Assembly: GCF_000519205.1 (NCBI RefSeq)
Contig: NZ_JAFB01000026.1
Location: 1-64,000 of the forward strand
Direction of reading: 5' to 3'
Length of the DNA: 64,000 nt
Source: Amycolatopsis taiwanensis DSM 45107
GTDB lineage: Bacteria; Actinomycetota; Actinomycetes; Mycobacteriales; Pseudonocardiaceae
Notes under the pieces: generated by a model
Seen by the model: only the letters and a program-made list of their open reading frames with translations
Database searches by the model: none
What the model was told of the DNA's origin: nothing
Shown: piece after piece, positions 15,985 to 24,416 of the stretch
How positions within the stretch are numbered: the stretch's first letter is position 1
How the letters are laid out: every line of letters begins with the position of its first letter
Program-made: the position numbers and the translations under genes

Positions 15985-17601
15985 ATGGCAGAGCGGAAAC
16001 GGGATCGCGAGGAGGTTTTCGTCGAGTACACCAAGAGCATCTGCCCGGTGTGCAAGGTCGTGCTCGACGCACAGGTCAACATTCGCCAGGACAAGGTCTA
16101 CCTGCGCAAACGTTGTAAGACTCACGGCGAGTTCGAGGCACTGGTCTACGGCGACGCGCAGGCGTACCTGTCCTCGTCGCGGTTCAACAAGCCGGGCACG
16201 ATCCCGCTGACCTTCCAGACCGAGGTCCGCGATGGCTGCCCGTCGGACTGCGGGTTGTGCCCGGAGCACAAGCAGCACGCGTGCCTGGGGATTATCGAGG
16301 TCAATACCAACTGCAACCTCGACTGCCCGATCTGCTTCGCGGATTCCGGTCACCATTCGGGCAGACAGGCGGGCGGGTATTCGATCACGCTGGAGCAGTG
16401 CGAGCGGATGCTGGACGTGTTCGTCGAGTCCGAGGGTGAGGCGGAGGTGGTGATGTTCTCCGGCGGAGAACCCACCATCCACAAGCACATCCTCGATTTC
16501 ATCGACCTCGCGCAGGCGAAGCCGATCCGCAACGTCAACCTCAACACCAACGGCATCCGGCTGGCGACCGACAAGCGGTTCGTCGCGGCGCTCGGGGAGC
16601 GCAACGGCCGGGGCGGCAAGTCGATCAACATCTACCTGCAGTTCGACGGCTTCGACGAGCGCACCCACCTGGAGATCCGGGGCAAGGACCTGCGGGAGCG
16701 CAAGCGGCAGGCGCTGGACAACTGCGCCGAGGCCGGGCTGACCGTCACCCTGGTCGCCGCGGTCGAGCGCGGGCTGAACGAGCACGAGCTCGGCGACATC
16801 ATCGAGTTCGGGCTCGCGCACGCGGCCGTGCGGTCGGTGTCGTTCCAGCCGGTCACGCACTCCGGGCGGCATGTCGAGTTCGACCCGCTGACCCGGCTGA
16901 CCAACTCCGACGTCATCGGGCTGATCGCGGCGCAGCGCCCGGAGTGGTTCGGCAAGGACGACTTCTTCCCGGTGCCGTGCTGCTTCCCGACCTGCCGCTC
17001 GATCACCTACCTGCTCAGCGAAGGCACCCCGGGACAGCCGGACTTCGGGGTGGTGCCGATCCCGCGGCTGCTGCGGGTGGAGGACTACCTGGACTACGTG
17101 TCGAACCGGGTGGTGCCCGACTACGCGATTCGCGAGGCGCTCGAAAAGCTGTGGAGCGCCTCGGCGTTCATGGGCACCGACACCACTGAGGAGAAGTTGC
17201 GTGCTGCGGCGGAGGCGTTGGACTGCGCGGATGCGTGCGGGGTGAACCTGCCCGATGCGCTGGCGAATCTGACCGACCGGGCATTCATGATCGTGGTGCA
17301 GGACTTCCAGGACCCGTACACGCTCAACGTCAAGCAGCTCATGAAGTGCTGTGTCGAGGAGATCACTCCGGACGGACGGCTGATTCCCTTCTGTGCCTAC
17401 AACTCCGTGGGCTATCGGGAACAAGTACGCGAACAGATGTCCGGAGTGAAGGTCGCCGACGTGGTGCCGAACTCGGTCGAACTGCAACCGTTGCTGGTCG
17501 ACTCGCCCTACGGCTCCAAGATTGCCCGCAACGGCAATGGGAACCGGTCGGCGATCGCGCCGGATACCACCAATGTGGGCCAGCGGGCGGTGCGGGAATG
17601 A
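15985..17601 (+). CDS. Radical SAM enzyme, Tes/MJ0619-like family
   Basis: 538 residues. The radical SAM cluster ligands are C110, C114 and C117 (CNLDCPIC), with GGEP at 160-163. An N-terminal Cys-rich module (C20, C23, C44) and a second cluster (DGCPSDCGLCPEHKQHAC, residues 84-100) precede the SAM barrel. More Cys pairs follow (PVPCCFPTC, CADACG, MKCC and PFCAYN). This layout matches the family of archaeal tetraether synthase Tes and the pterin methylase MJ0619, which carry auxiliary Fe-S clusters and act on unactivated carbons. The bacterial substrate is unknown. Its stop overlaps the next gene's start (ATGA), so it is co-translated with a methyltransferase. Confidence 0.85.
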   Translation: MAERKRDREEVFVEYTKSICPVCKVVLDAQVNIRQDKVYLRKRCKTHGEFEALVYGDAQAYLSSSRFNKPGTIPLTFQTEVRDGCPSDCGLCPEHKQHACLGIIEVNTNCNLDCPICFADSGHHSGRQAGGYSITLEQCERMLDVFVESEGEAEVVMFSGGEPTIHKHILDFIDLAQAKPIRNVNLNTNGIRLATDKRFVAALGERNGRGGKSINIYLQFDGFDERTHLEIRGKDLRERKRQALDNCAEAGLTVTLVAAVERGLNEHELGDIIEFGLAHAAVRSVSFQPVTHSGRHVEFDPLTRLTNSDVIGLIAAQRPEWFGKDDFFPVPCCFPTCRSITYLLSEGTPGQPDFGVVPIPRLLRVEDYLDYVSNRVVPDYAIREALEKLWSASAFMGTDTTEEKLRAAAEALDCADACGVNLPDALANLTDRAFMIVVQDFQDPYTLNVKQLMKCCVEEITPDGRLIPFCAYNSVGYREQVREQMSGVKVADVVPNSVELQPLLVDSPYGSKIARNGNGNRSAIAPDTTNVGQRAVRE

Positions 17602-18392
17602 GCACGCCGGCCGAGATCAAGGCTTGCTGCGCCGCCTCTTACGGCAACGACGCCGTGGCGCTGGTGCTGGGTGAGTCCTACCATCCCGGCGGGCCGGCGC
17701 TTACTCGTCGGCTGGCCGAGCGGCTGCGGTTGCGCGGTGGCCAGCGGGTCGCCGACATTGCCTCCGGTCCCGGCGCGACCGCGCGGTTGCTCGCGACGGA
17801 CTACGACGTCGCCGTCGATGGTGTCGACCTTGGCGAGTCCACAGTGGAGCATGCGCATGCGGTGACGGCCGAAGCTGGGCTGGCCACCAAGGTGCGCTTC
17901 CACCTCGGTGACGCCGAGCGGATTCCACTGCCGGACAACACTTTCGATGCCGTGTTGTGTGAGTGCGCCTTTTGTACCTTCCCGGACAAGGCCACCGCCG
18001 CAGCCGAGTTCGCGCGGATACTGCGGCCTTCAGGCCGGGTCGGCATCACCGACGTCACCATTGCCGAGTCCCGGTTACCGGAGGAACTGACCACGTTGGC
18101 CGCGTGGGTCGCCTGTATCGCCGATGCCCGTCCTCTGGCGGAGTACGCCACGATTCTGGAGCAGGCGGGGTTGCGTGTCGTGCACACCGAGGCTCACGAC
18201 CCGGCGATCGCGCGGATGATCGACGAGATCGACGCCCGAGTACGAGTGCTACGGATGACCGCGTCCGCCCGGCTGGCCGAGGCCGGGGTGGATGTCGACG
18301 CCGTGCTGCGGTACGCGGCGCTGGCCAAGCAGGCGGTCGCCGACGGGCTCATCGGGTACGCCCTGCTCGTTGCCGAGAAGCCCGTTCCGTGA
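17598..18392 (+). CDS. Class I SAM-dependent methyltransferase (ArsM-like Cys-rich subgroup)
   Basis: 264 residues, starting within the stop codon of the radical SAM gene. It opens MSTPAEIKACCAASYGNDAV, has motif I VADIASGPGATARLL and a motif-IV segment CECAFCTFPDKATA, where arsenite methyltransferases and their relatives have a Cys-containing NCVxNL-PDK stretch. The paired cysteines at the N-terminus and in this loop suggest a thiol or metal-binding role, but the arsenic-binding set is not demonstrably complete. It could methylate the product of the upstream radical SAM enzyme or supply its substrate (inference). Confidence 0.82.
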   Translation: MSTPAEIKACCAASYGNDAVALVLGESYHPGGPALTRRLAERLRLRGGQRVADIASGPGATARLLATDYDVAVDGVDLGESTVEHAHAVTAEAGLATKVRFHLGDAERIPLPDNTFDAVLCECAFCTFPDKATAAAEFARILRPSGRVGITDVTIAESRLPEELTTLAAWVACIADARPLAEYATILEQAGLRVVHTEAHDPAIARMIDEIDARVRVLRMTASARLAEAGVDVDAVLRYAALAKQAVADGLIGYALLVAEKPVP

Positions 18393-18400
18393 CAACACTG

Positions 18401-18433
18401 CGGTAAACCACACCCCGATTGTGCGGTTTACCG
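18401..18433. terminator. Hairpin between methyltransferase and peptidase genes
   Basis: CGGTAAACCACAC (18401-18413) pairs with GTGCGGTTTACCG (18421-18433) at 12 of 13 positions around a 7-base loop, starting 8 bp after the methyltransferase stop. Probably a terminator; a regulatory hairpin for the downstream gene is an alternative. Confidence 0.5.
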
Positions 18434-18471
18434 TGTACCGGCTGGTCTTCGCCCCGCATAGCCTCGCCTCC

Positions 18472-20781
18472 GTGATCGAGAAGCTCATCGAAGTACCGCG
18501 CCGGGTAGTCACCGGAGTGGCTGTGCTGCTGGTCGTTGGGGCCGTGGTGGCGCTGACCGTGATGGCCGAGGGCAGCGGTCAGCAACCGGTCCCCGTGTCC
18601 TCGGCGGACCGGTTCAGCGCCGAGCGGGCCATGACTGATCTCGCGCGGTTCGCAACCGAGTCACGCCCGTTGGGCAGCCCGGCCGGCGACCGGGCGCGGG
18701 ACTACCTCGCCGGCCAGTTGCGGTCGGCCGGCTTCTCCGTGGAGATCCAGCACGCGATCGGGGCCGAGGCGTCGACCGGACTCGCGAGCTTTGGCCGGGT
18801 CGACAATGTGGTGGCCACCCTACCCGGCCGGCACTCGACCGGAACGGTCCTGCTGGCCGCCCATTACGACTCCGCCGCGATGGGACCCGGCGCCTCCGAT
18901 GACGGCGCTGCGGTCGCCGCGATGCTGGAGGTCGGGCGGATGGTCAGCCGGCAGGGCGGGCTCCGCAACGACCTGGTGCTGCTGTTCACCGATGGCGAAG
19001 AGGACGGGTTGCTCGGTGCGGAGGCGTTCGTCCGGGAACACCCGTTGGCCCGTCGGGGCGGCGTGGTGCTCAACTGGGAGGCACGTGGCGTCAGCGGACC
19101 GTCGCTGATGTTCGAGACGTCGAAGGACAACGCGGAGCTGGTCTCGCTGTTCGCCGGCGCCGTGCCGCATCCCCGGGGCGATTCGTCGATGGTCGAGGTC
19201 TATCGGCTGCTGCCCAACAACACCGACTTCACCGCGTTGTCGGGGGCGGGCTTCCTCGGGTTGAACTTCGCCAACATCGAGAACTCGTCGTACTACCACA
19301 CCGCCGGCGACTCCATCGACAATCTCGACCGCGGCAGCTTGCAGCACCACGGCGAGAACATGCTCGACCTGACCCGGTCACTCGGCGAGGCCGACCTGCC
19401 CGGGCTGCGGTCCGACCATGACGCGACCTACTTCCGGCTCTCGGGCGTCATGATCACGTACTCGAACGCGCTGGTTTGGCCGATCGCGGTGCTGGCTGTG
19501 CTGCTGGTGGCCGCGTTGGCGTTGGTCGCGCGAGTCCGGCGGTTGGCGAGCGTGCCACGGATGCTGCTCGGTGCCGCGTCGGCGGTGCTGCCGCTGGCCG
19601 GGTCGGTGCTGCTCGGGCAGGTCTTGTGGTCGATCCTCGTCGGGCTGCGTCCCGGTTACGACCTGATGGGCGGGTTGCTGCACCGCCCGCTGGCCTACCA
19701 GGTCGCGCTCGCCGCACTGGCCGCGACGGCGTTGCTCGGCTGGTACCTGCTGCTGCGCCGCCGCCTCGGTCCGGCCGCGCTGGCGACCGGTGCGCTGGTC
19801 TGGCCGGCCGCGCTGGGGGTGGTGTGCGCGGCGATGGCACCGGGTGCGTCGTTCCTGTTCGCCCTGCCGGCGTTGTCCGTCGCGACGGGTGCCCTGCTGG
19901 CGACGCTGCCGGTGCGGTGGTCCGCGTGGCCGGCCGTGGCGCTGGCGCTGGGGTCGCTGGTGTCCGCGGCGTTGCTGCCCGCCCTGGTCCACAACCTGTT
20001 CAACGGGATGGGACTGGCGTTCGGCGGTGCCGACGCGGCCGTCCTGGCGCTGTTCGGCCTGACGTTGCTGCCCGTCGTCGAACTGTTGTTACCGGCCCCG
20101 ACCATCCGTAGCCGGGCTACCGTCGCGGTTCCACTGACGGCGATGGTACTGGCGACAGCCATGGTGGCTGCGGGACTGGTGGTGGACGGCTTTGACGCGA
20201 AACACCCTCAGCGCGCCCACCTCGCGTACGTGCTCAACGCCGACACCGGCGAGGCAAGCTGGGTCAGCGGAGAGGCCGACCCGACCGACTGGACCCGGCA
20301 GCACGTGAAGGACCACGACGTGTCCCGGCTGCCACCCGGCTATGCCCGAGGCCAGTTGTGGACCGGCCCAGCCGACCCGATAACGGCCGAGGGCCCGAAG
20401 GTCGAGGTACGAGCGCGCGAAGGTGACACCGTCACGATGCACGTGACCTCCCTACGGTCGGCGACATCGCTGGTCCTGCGAATCGATCACGGAATCGACA
20501 GGGCAACCGCTACCGCTCCCGGCATGACACCGGTAACCCTGGACATCGCCGGTGTACGCGCTAACACCTGGCCGGGAGAAATCCGCTTCCGCGACCTGCC
20601 ACCAGAGGGAGTCGACATCGCCCTGCGCAGCCCTGGCACAACCCGGATCCGGGTAACGGCGATCGATGAAACCCACAACCTCGCCGACGCCCCAGGCATT
20701 TCCCCCCGCCCCGAGGACACTGTGGCCTCAACCCGAGAAGACGGCAATCTGATAGCGGTAGCACGAACCTACGAACTCTGA
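18472..20781 (+). CDS. Membrane-bound M28-family zinc metallopeptidase
   Basis: 769 residues from the GTG at 18472; an in-frame GTG at 18421 falls in the hairpin above and is less likely. One N-terminal TM segment (VVTGVAVLLVVGAVVALTVM) is followed by an M28 aminopeptidase domain with all metal-ligand motifs: AAHYDSAAMGPGASDDGAAV, TDGEEDGLLGAE and SSYYHTAGDSIDNL. About eight further TM segments follow (roughly 385-620 in this numbering), then a C-terminal soluble domain. The arrangement resembles eukaryotic vacuolar membrane protease homologues. It probably cleaves peptides outside the membrane. Confidence 0.9.
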   Translation: MIEKLIEVPRRVVTGVAVLLVVGAVVALTVMAEGSGQQPVPVSSADRFSAERAMTDLARFATESRPLGSPAGDRARDYLAGQLRSAGFSVEIQHAIGAEASTGLASFGRVDNVVATLPGRHSTGTVLLAAHYDSAAMGPGASDDGAAVAAMLEVGRMVSRQGGLRNDLVLLFTDGEEDGLLGAEAFVREHPLARRGGVVLNWEARGVSGPSLMFETSKDNAELVSLFAGAVPHPRGDSSMVEVYRLLPNNTDFTALSGAGFLGLNFANIENSSYYHTAGDSIDNLDRGSLQHHGENMLDLTRSLGEADLPGLRSDHDATYFRLSGVMITYSNALVWPIAVLAVLLVAALALVARVRRLASVPRMLLGAASAVLPLAGSVLLGQVLWSILVGLRPGYDLMGGLLHRPLAYQVALAALAATALLGWYLLLRRRLGPAALATGALVWPAALGVVCAAMAPGASFLFALPALSVATGALLATLPVRWSAWPAVALALGSLVSAALLPALVHNLFNGMGLAFGGADAAVLALFGLTLLPVVELLLPAPTIRSRATVAVPLTAMVLATAMVAAGLVVDGFDAKHPQRAHLAYVLNADTGEASWVSGEADPTDWTRQHVKDHDVSRLPPGYARGQLWTGPADPITAEGPKVEVRAREGDTVTMHVTSLRSATSLVLRIDHGIDRATATAPGMTPVTLDIAGVRANTWPGEIRFRDLPPEGVDIALRSPGTTRIRVTAIDETHNLADAPGISPRPEDTVASTREDGNLIAVARTYEL

Positions 20782-20854
20782 ACAACCCCCAGCCATCGCG
20801 ACAGCCGTCATCGGCGGACGGATAGGGGTGGACCGGTCGACCGCGAACGTGACC

Positions 20855-20985
20855 TCAGGTTCGGCGGCTCCAGAAGCCGCCGCCGGGGCGGGGTTCGGGT
20901 TCACCCTCGATCGTCACCTCGCGGTAGAACGCGACATGGTTATTGATCCGCCGGGCCAGTGGGCTCCGATGCCGGTAGGACCAGG
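20855..20985 (-). pseudogene. C-terminal fragment resembling DUF427
   Basis: The minus strand reads SYRHRSPLARRINNHVAFYR then EVTIEGEPEPRPGGGFWSRR before a TGA at 20855-20857. The NHVAFY...V.I.GEP.PRP pattern is like the end of DUF427 proteins. An in-frame TAG lies about 43 codons upstream, so only the tail survives. The rest of the 417-bp gap between the peptidase and Crp genes (20782-21198) shows no other recognisable feature. Confidence 0.4.
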
Positions 20986-21198
20986 AGGACTACTCAAACG
21001 CAAGATCGGCACCCATGGTGACAGGCAACGATGCTGCACGTGGGCGGGGACGCAAGCCGCCGTCATGGCCGGCCATCGGCCGACGACGAGAAGTCACGGC
21101 CTGGCTACCCGAACACGTTCTCAAGAACGCTGTCATGTCGCTGACATTTGGACATCGGCAGACGGGCATTGCGGGCGTGGCGCTGCCAGGCTGGACGT

Positions 21199-21936
21199 AT
21201 GGCGTTGTCGAAGCTGCCGGCCGCGGCGATGGAGCAGACGATGCGGTTGCTTGGTACCGGCGCCCCGGCCGATTTGGCGATCCGGCACGCCGCGTGGGTC
21301 GCCCGCTGTGTCGGCCATGGTGAGGCGGCGCCGCTGGGGCCCGCCGACATGGAGGCGCTCGCCGCGACCCTGCGCGCCCGGACCTACGAGCGCGGTGCGG
21401 CCCTCTTCCGCGGCGGCGCCACCGCAGAAGAGGTGTGGATCGTGCAACGCGGTCGCGTCGAACTGTCGGTGGGTGCCGGACGGCGCCGCGCCGTCGTCTA
21501 CGTGCTGCAGCCCGGTAACGTCGAGGGCGACATCCAGCATCTGCTCGACATGCCGCTTGCCTACACCGCACGGGCGCTGGACGAGGTGACCGCACTGGCA
21601 CTGGACGCGGCCTCCTTCGAGAAGCTGCTGGCCGACCATCCGTTGATCGCCCGGCGCTGGCTGTCCAGCGTCGCCCAGCGGCTCGCCGCGAGCCAGAGCC
21701 GCATCGTCGGGCTGCTCGGCCGGTCGCTGACCGAGCAGGTCGCCCGGCTGCTGCTCGACGAAGCGGTCGACGGCGAAGTCCCGCTGCCGCAGCGCACGCT
21801 CGCCGCCATGCTCGGCGTGCAGCGCCCCTCCCTGAACAAGATCCTCAAGGAATTCGAACGAGCCGGCCTGATCGAGGTGCGCTACGCCGCCATCCACGTC
21901 CTCGAGGAGGCCAAGCTGCTCGCCATCAGCGGCTAG
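21199..21936 (+). CDS. Crp/Fnr-family transcriptional regulator
   Basis: 245 residues from ATG 21199 (MALSKLPAAAMEQTM); a TTG at 21148 would add 17 unlikely residues. An effector domain of the cNMP-binding fold (TYERGAALFRGGATAEEVWI, then QPGNVEGDIQHLLDMP) precedes a dimerisation helix and an HTH_Crp domain (LPQRTLAAMLGVQRPSLNKI, then LKEFERAGLIEVRY). No Fe-S cysteines typical of Fnr are seen, so the signal is more likely a small ligand. It starts a co-directional four-gene set (methyltransferase, AhpD-like, CDP-alcohol phosphatidyltransferase) and is its probable regulator. Confidence 0.86.
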   Translation: MALSKLPAAAMEQTMRLLGTGAPADLAIRHAAWVARCVGHGEAAPLGPADMEALAATLRARTYERGAALFRGGATAEEVWIVQRGRVELSVGAGRRRAVVYVLQPGNVEGDIQHLLDMPLAYTARALDEVTALALDAASFEKLLADHPLIARRWLSSVAQRLAASQSRIVGLLGRSLTEQVARLLLDEAVDGEVPLPQRTLAAMLGVQRPSLNKILKEFERAGLIEVRYAAIHVLEEAKLLAISG

Positions 21937-21952
21937 GGAAGTGGGCGCACGC

Positions 21953-22753
21953 ATGGGCTACCCCGCCGACCGCCGGACCCCGGCGGAAACCACGCCTTGG
22001 CCCGGTTATCTGGCGCGCTACCACGACGATCGACCCGGCATCACCGAACGCATCCTGGAGCAGGCCACGGATCGGCGGCGGGCGCGGCCCTACTCGTGGC
22101 TGGTGGAACATCTTCGCGGCAGACGTGCGGTGATCCTCGACCTCGCGTGCGGCTCGGCGCCCACCCGGGAAGAACTGCCGGACGAGCGGTGGCTCGGCGT
22201 CGATCTCTCCGCCGGGGAGCTGGCGCTCGCCGTGGCCGCCGGTCGTGGCCCGGTCCTGCGAGGCCGCGCCGATCAGCTGCCGATCGGTGAGAACGCCGTC
22301 GGCGCGGTGTGCGCGGCGATGTGCCTTCAGGTGCTGACCCCGCTTGATCAGGTGCTGGCCGAGCTGAAACGGGTGCTGCGGCCCGGTGGGGTGCTGGTGG
22401 CGCTGGTGCCGTCCGGGATGTGGTTCGGTCGCGGGCTGCTGGGGTGGTGGCGGGTGCTGCGGGCGTTGGGCATCCGGTCGCAGCCGTGGCCCAACCCCGA
22501 CGCCCGCGACGGGCTGCCGAAAATCCTGCGCGCACACGGATTCGTCGTCGATGCCAGCGAGCGCCGCGTGTTCCGGCGCGAGATCAATGATTCCCGGGCG
22601 GCGGCCTTGCTCGTCGACGGGCTGTACCTGCCCGGCATCGCGTCTGACCGGGTCGAAGCCGCGAGCGCCGCGCTGGCCGCTTGGGCGCGGCCGGGCCGTC
22701 GATTACCGTTTCCGTTGCGCCGCATCGTCGCTCACCTCCCCGTTGCGGGATGA
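21953..22753 (+). CDS. Class I SAM-dependent methyltransferase
   Basis: 266 residues from ATG 21953 (MGYPADRRTPAETTP); a GTG at 21941 is also possible and has closer GGGAAG sequence. It starts only 16 bp after the Crp gene, so it is probably co-transcribed. Motif I is VILDLACGSAPTREEL, acidic loop LGVDLSAGEL, and the post-motif stretch LKRVLRPGGVLVALVPSGMW is standard for Methyltransf_11. Target unknown; its neighbours hint at a lipid or redox-linked pathway (inference). Confidence 0.82.
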   Translation: MGYPADRRTPAETTPWPGYLARYHDDRPGITERILEQATDRRRARPYSWLVEHLRGRRAVILDLACGSAPTREELPDERWLGVDLSAGELALAVAAGRGPVLRGRADQLPIGENAVGAVCAAMCLQVLTPLDQVLAELKRVLRPGGVLVALVPSGMWFGRGLLGWWRVLRALGIRSQPWPNPDARDGLPKILRAHGFVVDASERRVFRREINDSRAAALLVDGLYLPGIASDRVEAASAALAAWARPGRRLPFPLRRIVAHLPVAG

Positions 22754-22766
22754 GAGGAGAACTTGC

Positions 22767-23318
22767 ATGTCGTATTTGCCGTCGCTGCCTGCGGATGCCG
22801 CTCTGATCGATGTGTTCCGGTCCTATCCGGACACTTCCGGGCCGTTGCTCGACTATCACGAGGTGCTGTTGCGCGGGCCGTCGCCGCTGAGCGTGGCCGA
22901 ACGTGAACTCATCGCCGCCTACGTGTCCGGTCTCAATTCCTGCGGCTACTGCCACGGCGTGCATACGGCCACCGCGGCCAGGTTCGGCATTGCGGAGGAA
23001 ACGTTGACGGCGCTGCTCGCCGATGTCGACACCGCGCCGGTCGACGAGCGGCTCAAGCCGCTGTTGGCCTACGTCGGTAAGCTCACCGGCACCCCGAGCC
23101 GGATGACCGACGCGGACGCCGACGCGGTGTTCGCCGCGGGCTGGAACGAGCGTGCCCTGCATGACGCGGTCTCGGTGTGTGCGTTGTTCAACTTCATGAA
23201 CCGCCTCGTGGAGGGGCTCGGCATCACGGCAAGCTCGGACTACTTCGCCGCCTCGGCGGGGCGGCTTGCCGAAGGCGGGTACACCGGGCTCAAGAAACTC
23301 TTCGACCAAGCCCGGTGA
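22767..23318 (+). CDS. AhpD-like alkylhydroperoxidase (peroxidase-related CMD family)
   Basis: 183 residues with GAGAGGAGA upstream of the ATG. The active-site motif is present: C59-G-Y-C62 followed by H66 (SCGYCHGVH), with the upstream acid in SVAERELIAAYVSG. This is the thiol pair of AhpD, which carries electrons to peroxidases or reduces peroxides itself. The gene follows the methyltransferase by 13 bp, and its stop overlaps the GTG start of the CDP-alcohol phosphatidyltransferase (GTGA), so the set is an operon. Confidence 0.88.
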   Translation: MSYLPSLPADAALIDVFRSYPDTSGPLLDYHEVLLRGPSPLSVAERELIAAYVSGLNSCGYCHGVHTATAARFGIAEETLTALLADVDTAPVDERLKPLLAYVGKLTGTPSRMTDADADAVFAAGWNERALHDAVSVCALFNFMNRLVEGLGITASSDYFAASAGRLAEGGYTGLKKLFDQAR

Positions 23319-24037
23319 CGGTCGGACCGGACAGCCGGGCGGCGACGAACGCGCTCCTGGATGGGCTACGGCAGGGACGGTGGCGACCACGGGCCTGGAC
23401 ACGCTTCCTGGCGCAGGCTTCGCGGCGCTCGATCCAGCAAGCCCGGCGCAGGCCTCGCGCCCTGGTCGAAATCACCGTGCTGCACCTGGTCTTTGCCGTC
23501 TGCGGGAACCCGAAGCGTCCTTTGTGGATATTCACGAGCTGGGCGCTGGCCGCGACTCACCTCGGCATGCTCGAACACCGGCGATCCATCGGCATCGCCA
23601 ACGTGATCACCCTGACCCGAGCCAATCTGCCCGCACTCACCGGCAGGCGGGCCACCCCGGTTGCCGCACTCGCCAGCGACCTCGCCGACGGGTGGGTCAC
23701 CCCTGCCGCCGCACTCGCCAGCGACCTCGCCGATGGATGCCTCGCCCGCCGGCTCGGCACCCGGACCCCGTTCGGAGCCGCCGCGGATTCACTGGCCGAT
23801 GCGGCCTTCTGGGCCTGGTTCGCGCTCCGGCAGGAACGCGAATCACGCCCAATGCTCATCGCCGCACTGCTGGCCTGGCTGGCTCCTGTCATGGCTGTCA
23901 CCGCCGTCAGCGTCCGCCGCGGCCGGATGGTCGACGCGCCTCGCCCGGTGATCGTCCGGCCGGCCGCGATGATGCAAGCGGTCCTGACCGTCCGCGCCCT
24001 GCTGCGCCGGCGTGCGGCCACCCGCGCCAGCAAGTAG
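23315..24037 (+). CDS. CDP-alcohol phosphatidyltransferase with an internal motif duplication
   Basis: 240 residues from GTG 23315, inside the stop of the AhpD-like gene. The CAP motif is complete: D137-x2-D140-G141-x2-A144-R145-x8-G154-x3-D158-x3-D162. It uses Mg2+ to swap CMP in CDP-diacylglycerol (or CDP-alcohol) for another alcohol, making phospholipids. Hydrophobic helices at about 50-82 and 155-230. Unusually, residues 114-128 are a tandem copy of 129-143 (45 nt, 23654-23698 and 23699-23743), so SDLADG occurs twice, directly before and at the catalytic motif. The lipid product cannot be deduced. Confidence 0.83.
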   Translation: MTVGPDSRAATNALLDGLRQGRWRPRAWTRFLAQASRRSIQQARRRPRALVEITVLHLVFAVCGNPKRPLWIFTSWALAATHLGMLEHRRSIGIANVITLTRANLPALTGRRATPVAALASDLADGWVTPAAALASDLADGCLARRLGTRTPFGAAADSLADAAFWAWFALRQERESRPMLIAALLAWLAPVMAVTAVSVRRGRMVDAPRPVIVRPAAMMQAVLTVRALLRRRAATRASK

Positions 24038-24055
24038 CCCCCGCCCGCACCCCGC

Positions 24056-24374
24056 GTGTCCCCCACTCCCGTCGCGCGAGTCCCCCGTTCCAGTAGCGCG
24101 AGTCCCACACTCCCGTCGCGCGTGTCCCCCACTCCCGTTGCGCGTGTCCCACGTCCAGTAGCGCGAGTCCCACATTCCCGCAGACCAGAACGTGGGACTC
24201 AGACGACGGGAAAGTGGGACATGCACGACGGGAAAGTGGGACATGCACGACGCGGAGGTGGGACTCAGACGACGGGAGTGTGGGACTCGCACGACGCGGA
24301 GGTGGGACTCGCACGACGCGAAAGTGGGACTCGCAGGACGGGAAGGGGGGACACGCACGACGGGAAGGTGGGAC
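24056..24374. repeat. Non-coding element 3: inverted arms of 22-bp units between convergent genes
   Basis: Left-arm unit starts (GAGTCCC or GTGTCCC) fall at 24056, 24078, 24100, 24122, 24144 and 24165. Right-arm units, inverted (GTGGGACTC, GTGGGACAC or GTGGGACAT), start at 24192, 24214, 24236, 24258, 24280, 24302, 24324, 24346 and 24368, an exact 22-bp period. The central dyad pairs 24165-24173 with 24192-24200. The core words match those of elements 1 and 2, but the unit length and body differ (CACTCCCGTCGC on the left, rc-related on the right). It begins 18 bp after one stop codon and ends 42 bp before the convergent one, so it could act as a two-way terminator. Confidence 0.85.
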
Positions 24375-24416
24375 ACGCGCCGGTCTTGGGTCGGCGGGGC
24401 CGGCTTGCCGGGCGGG

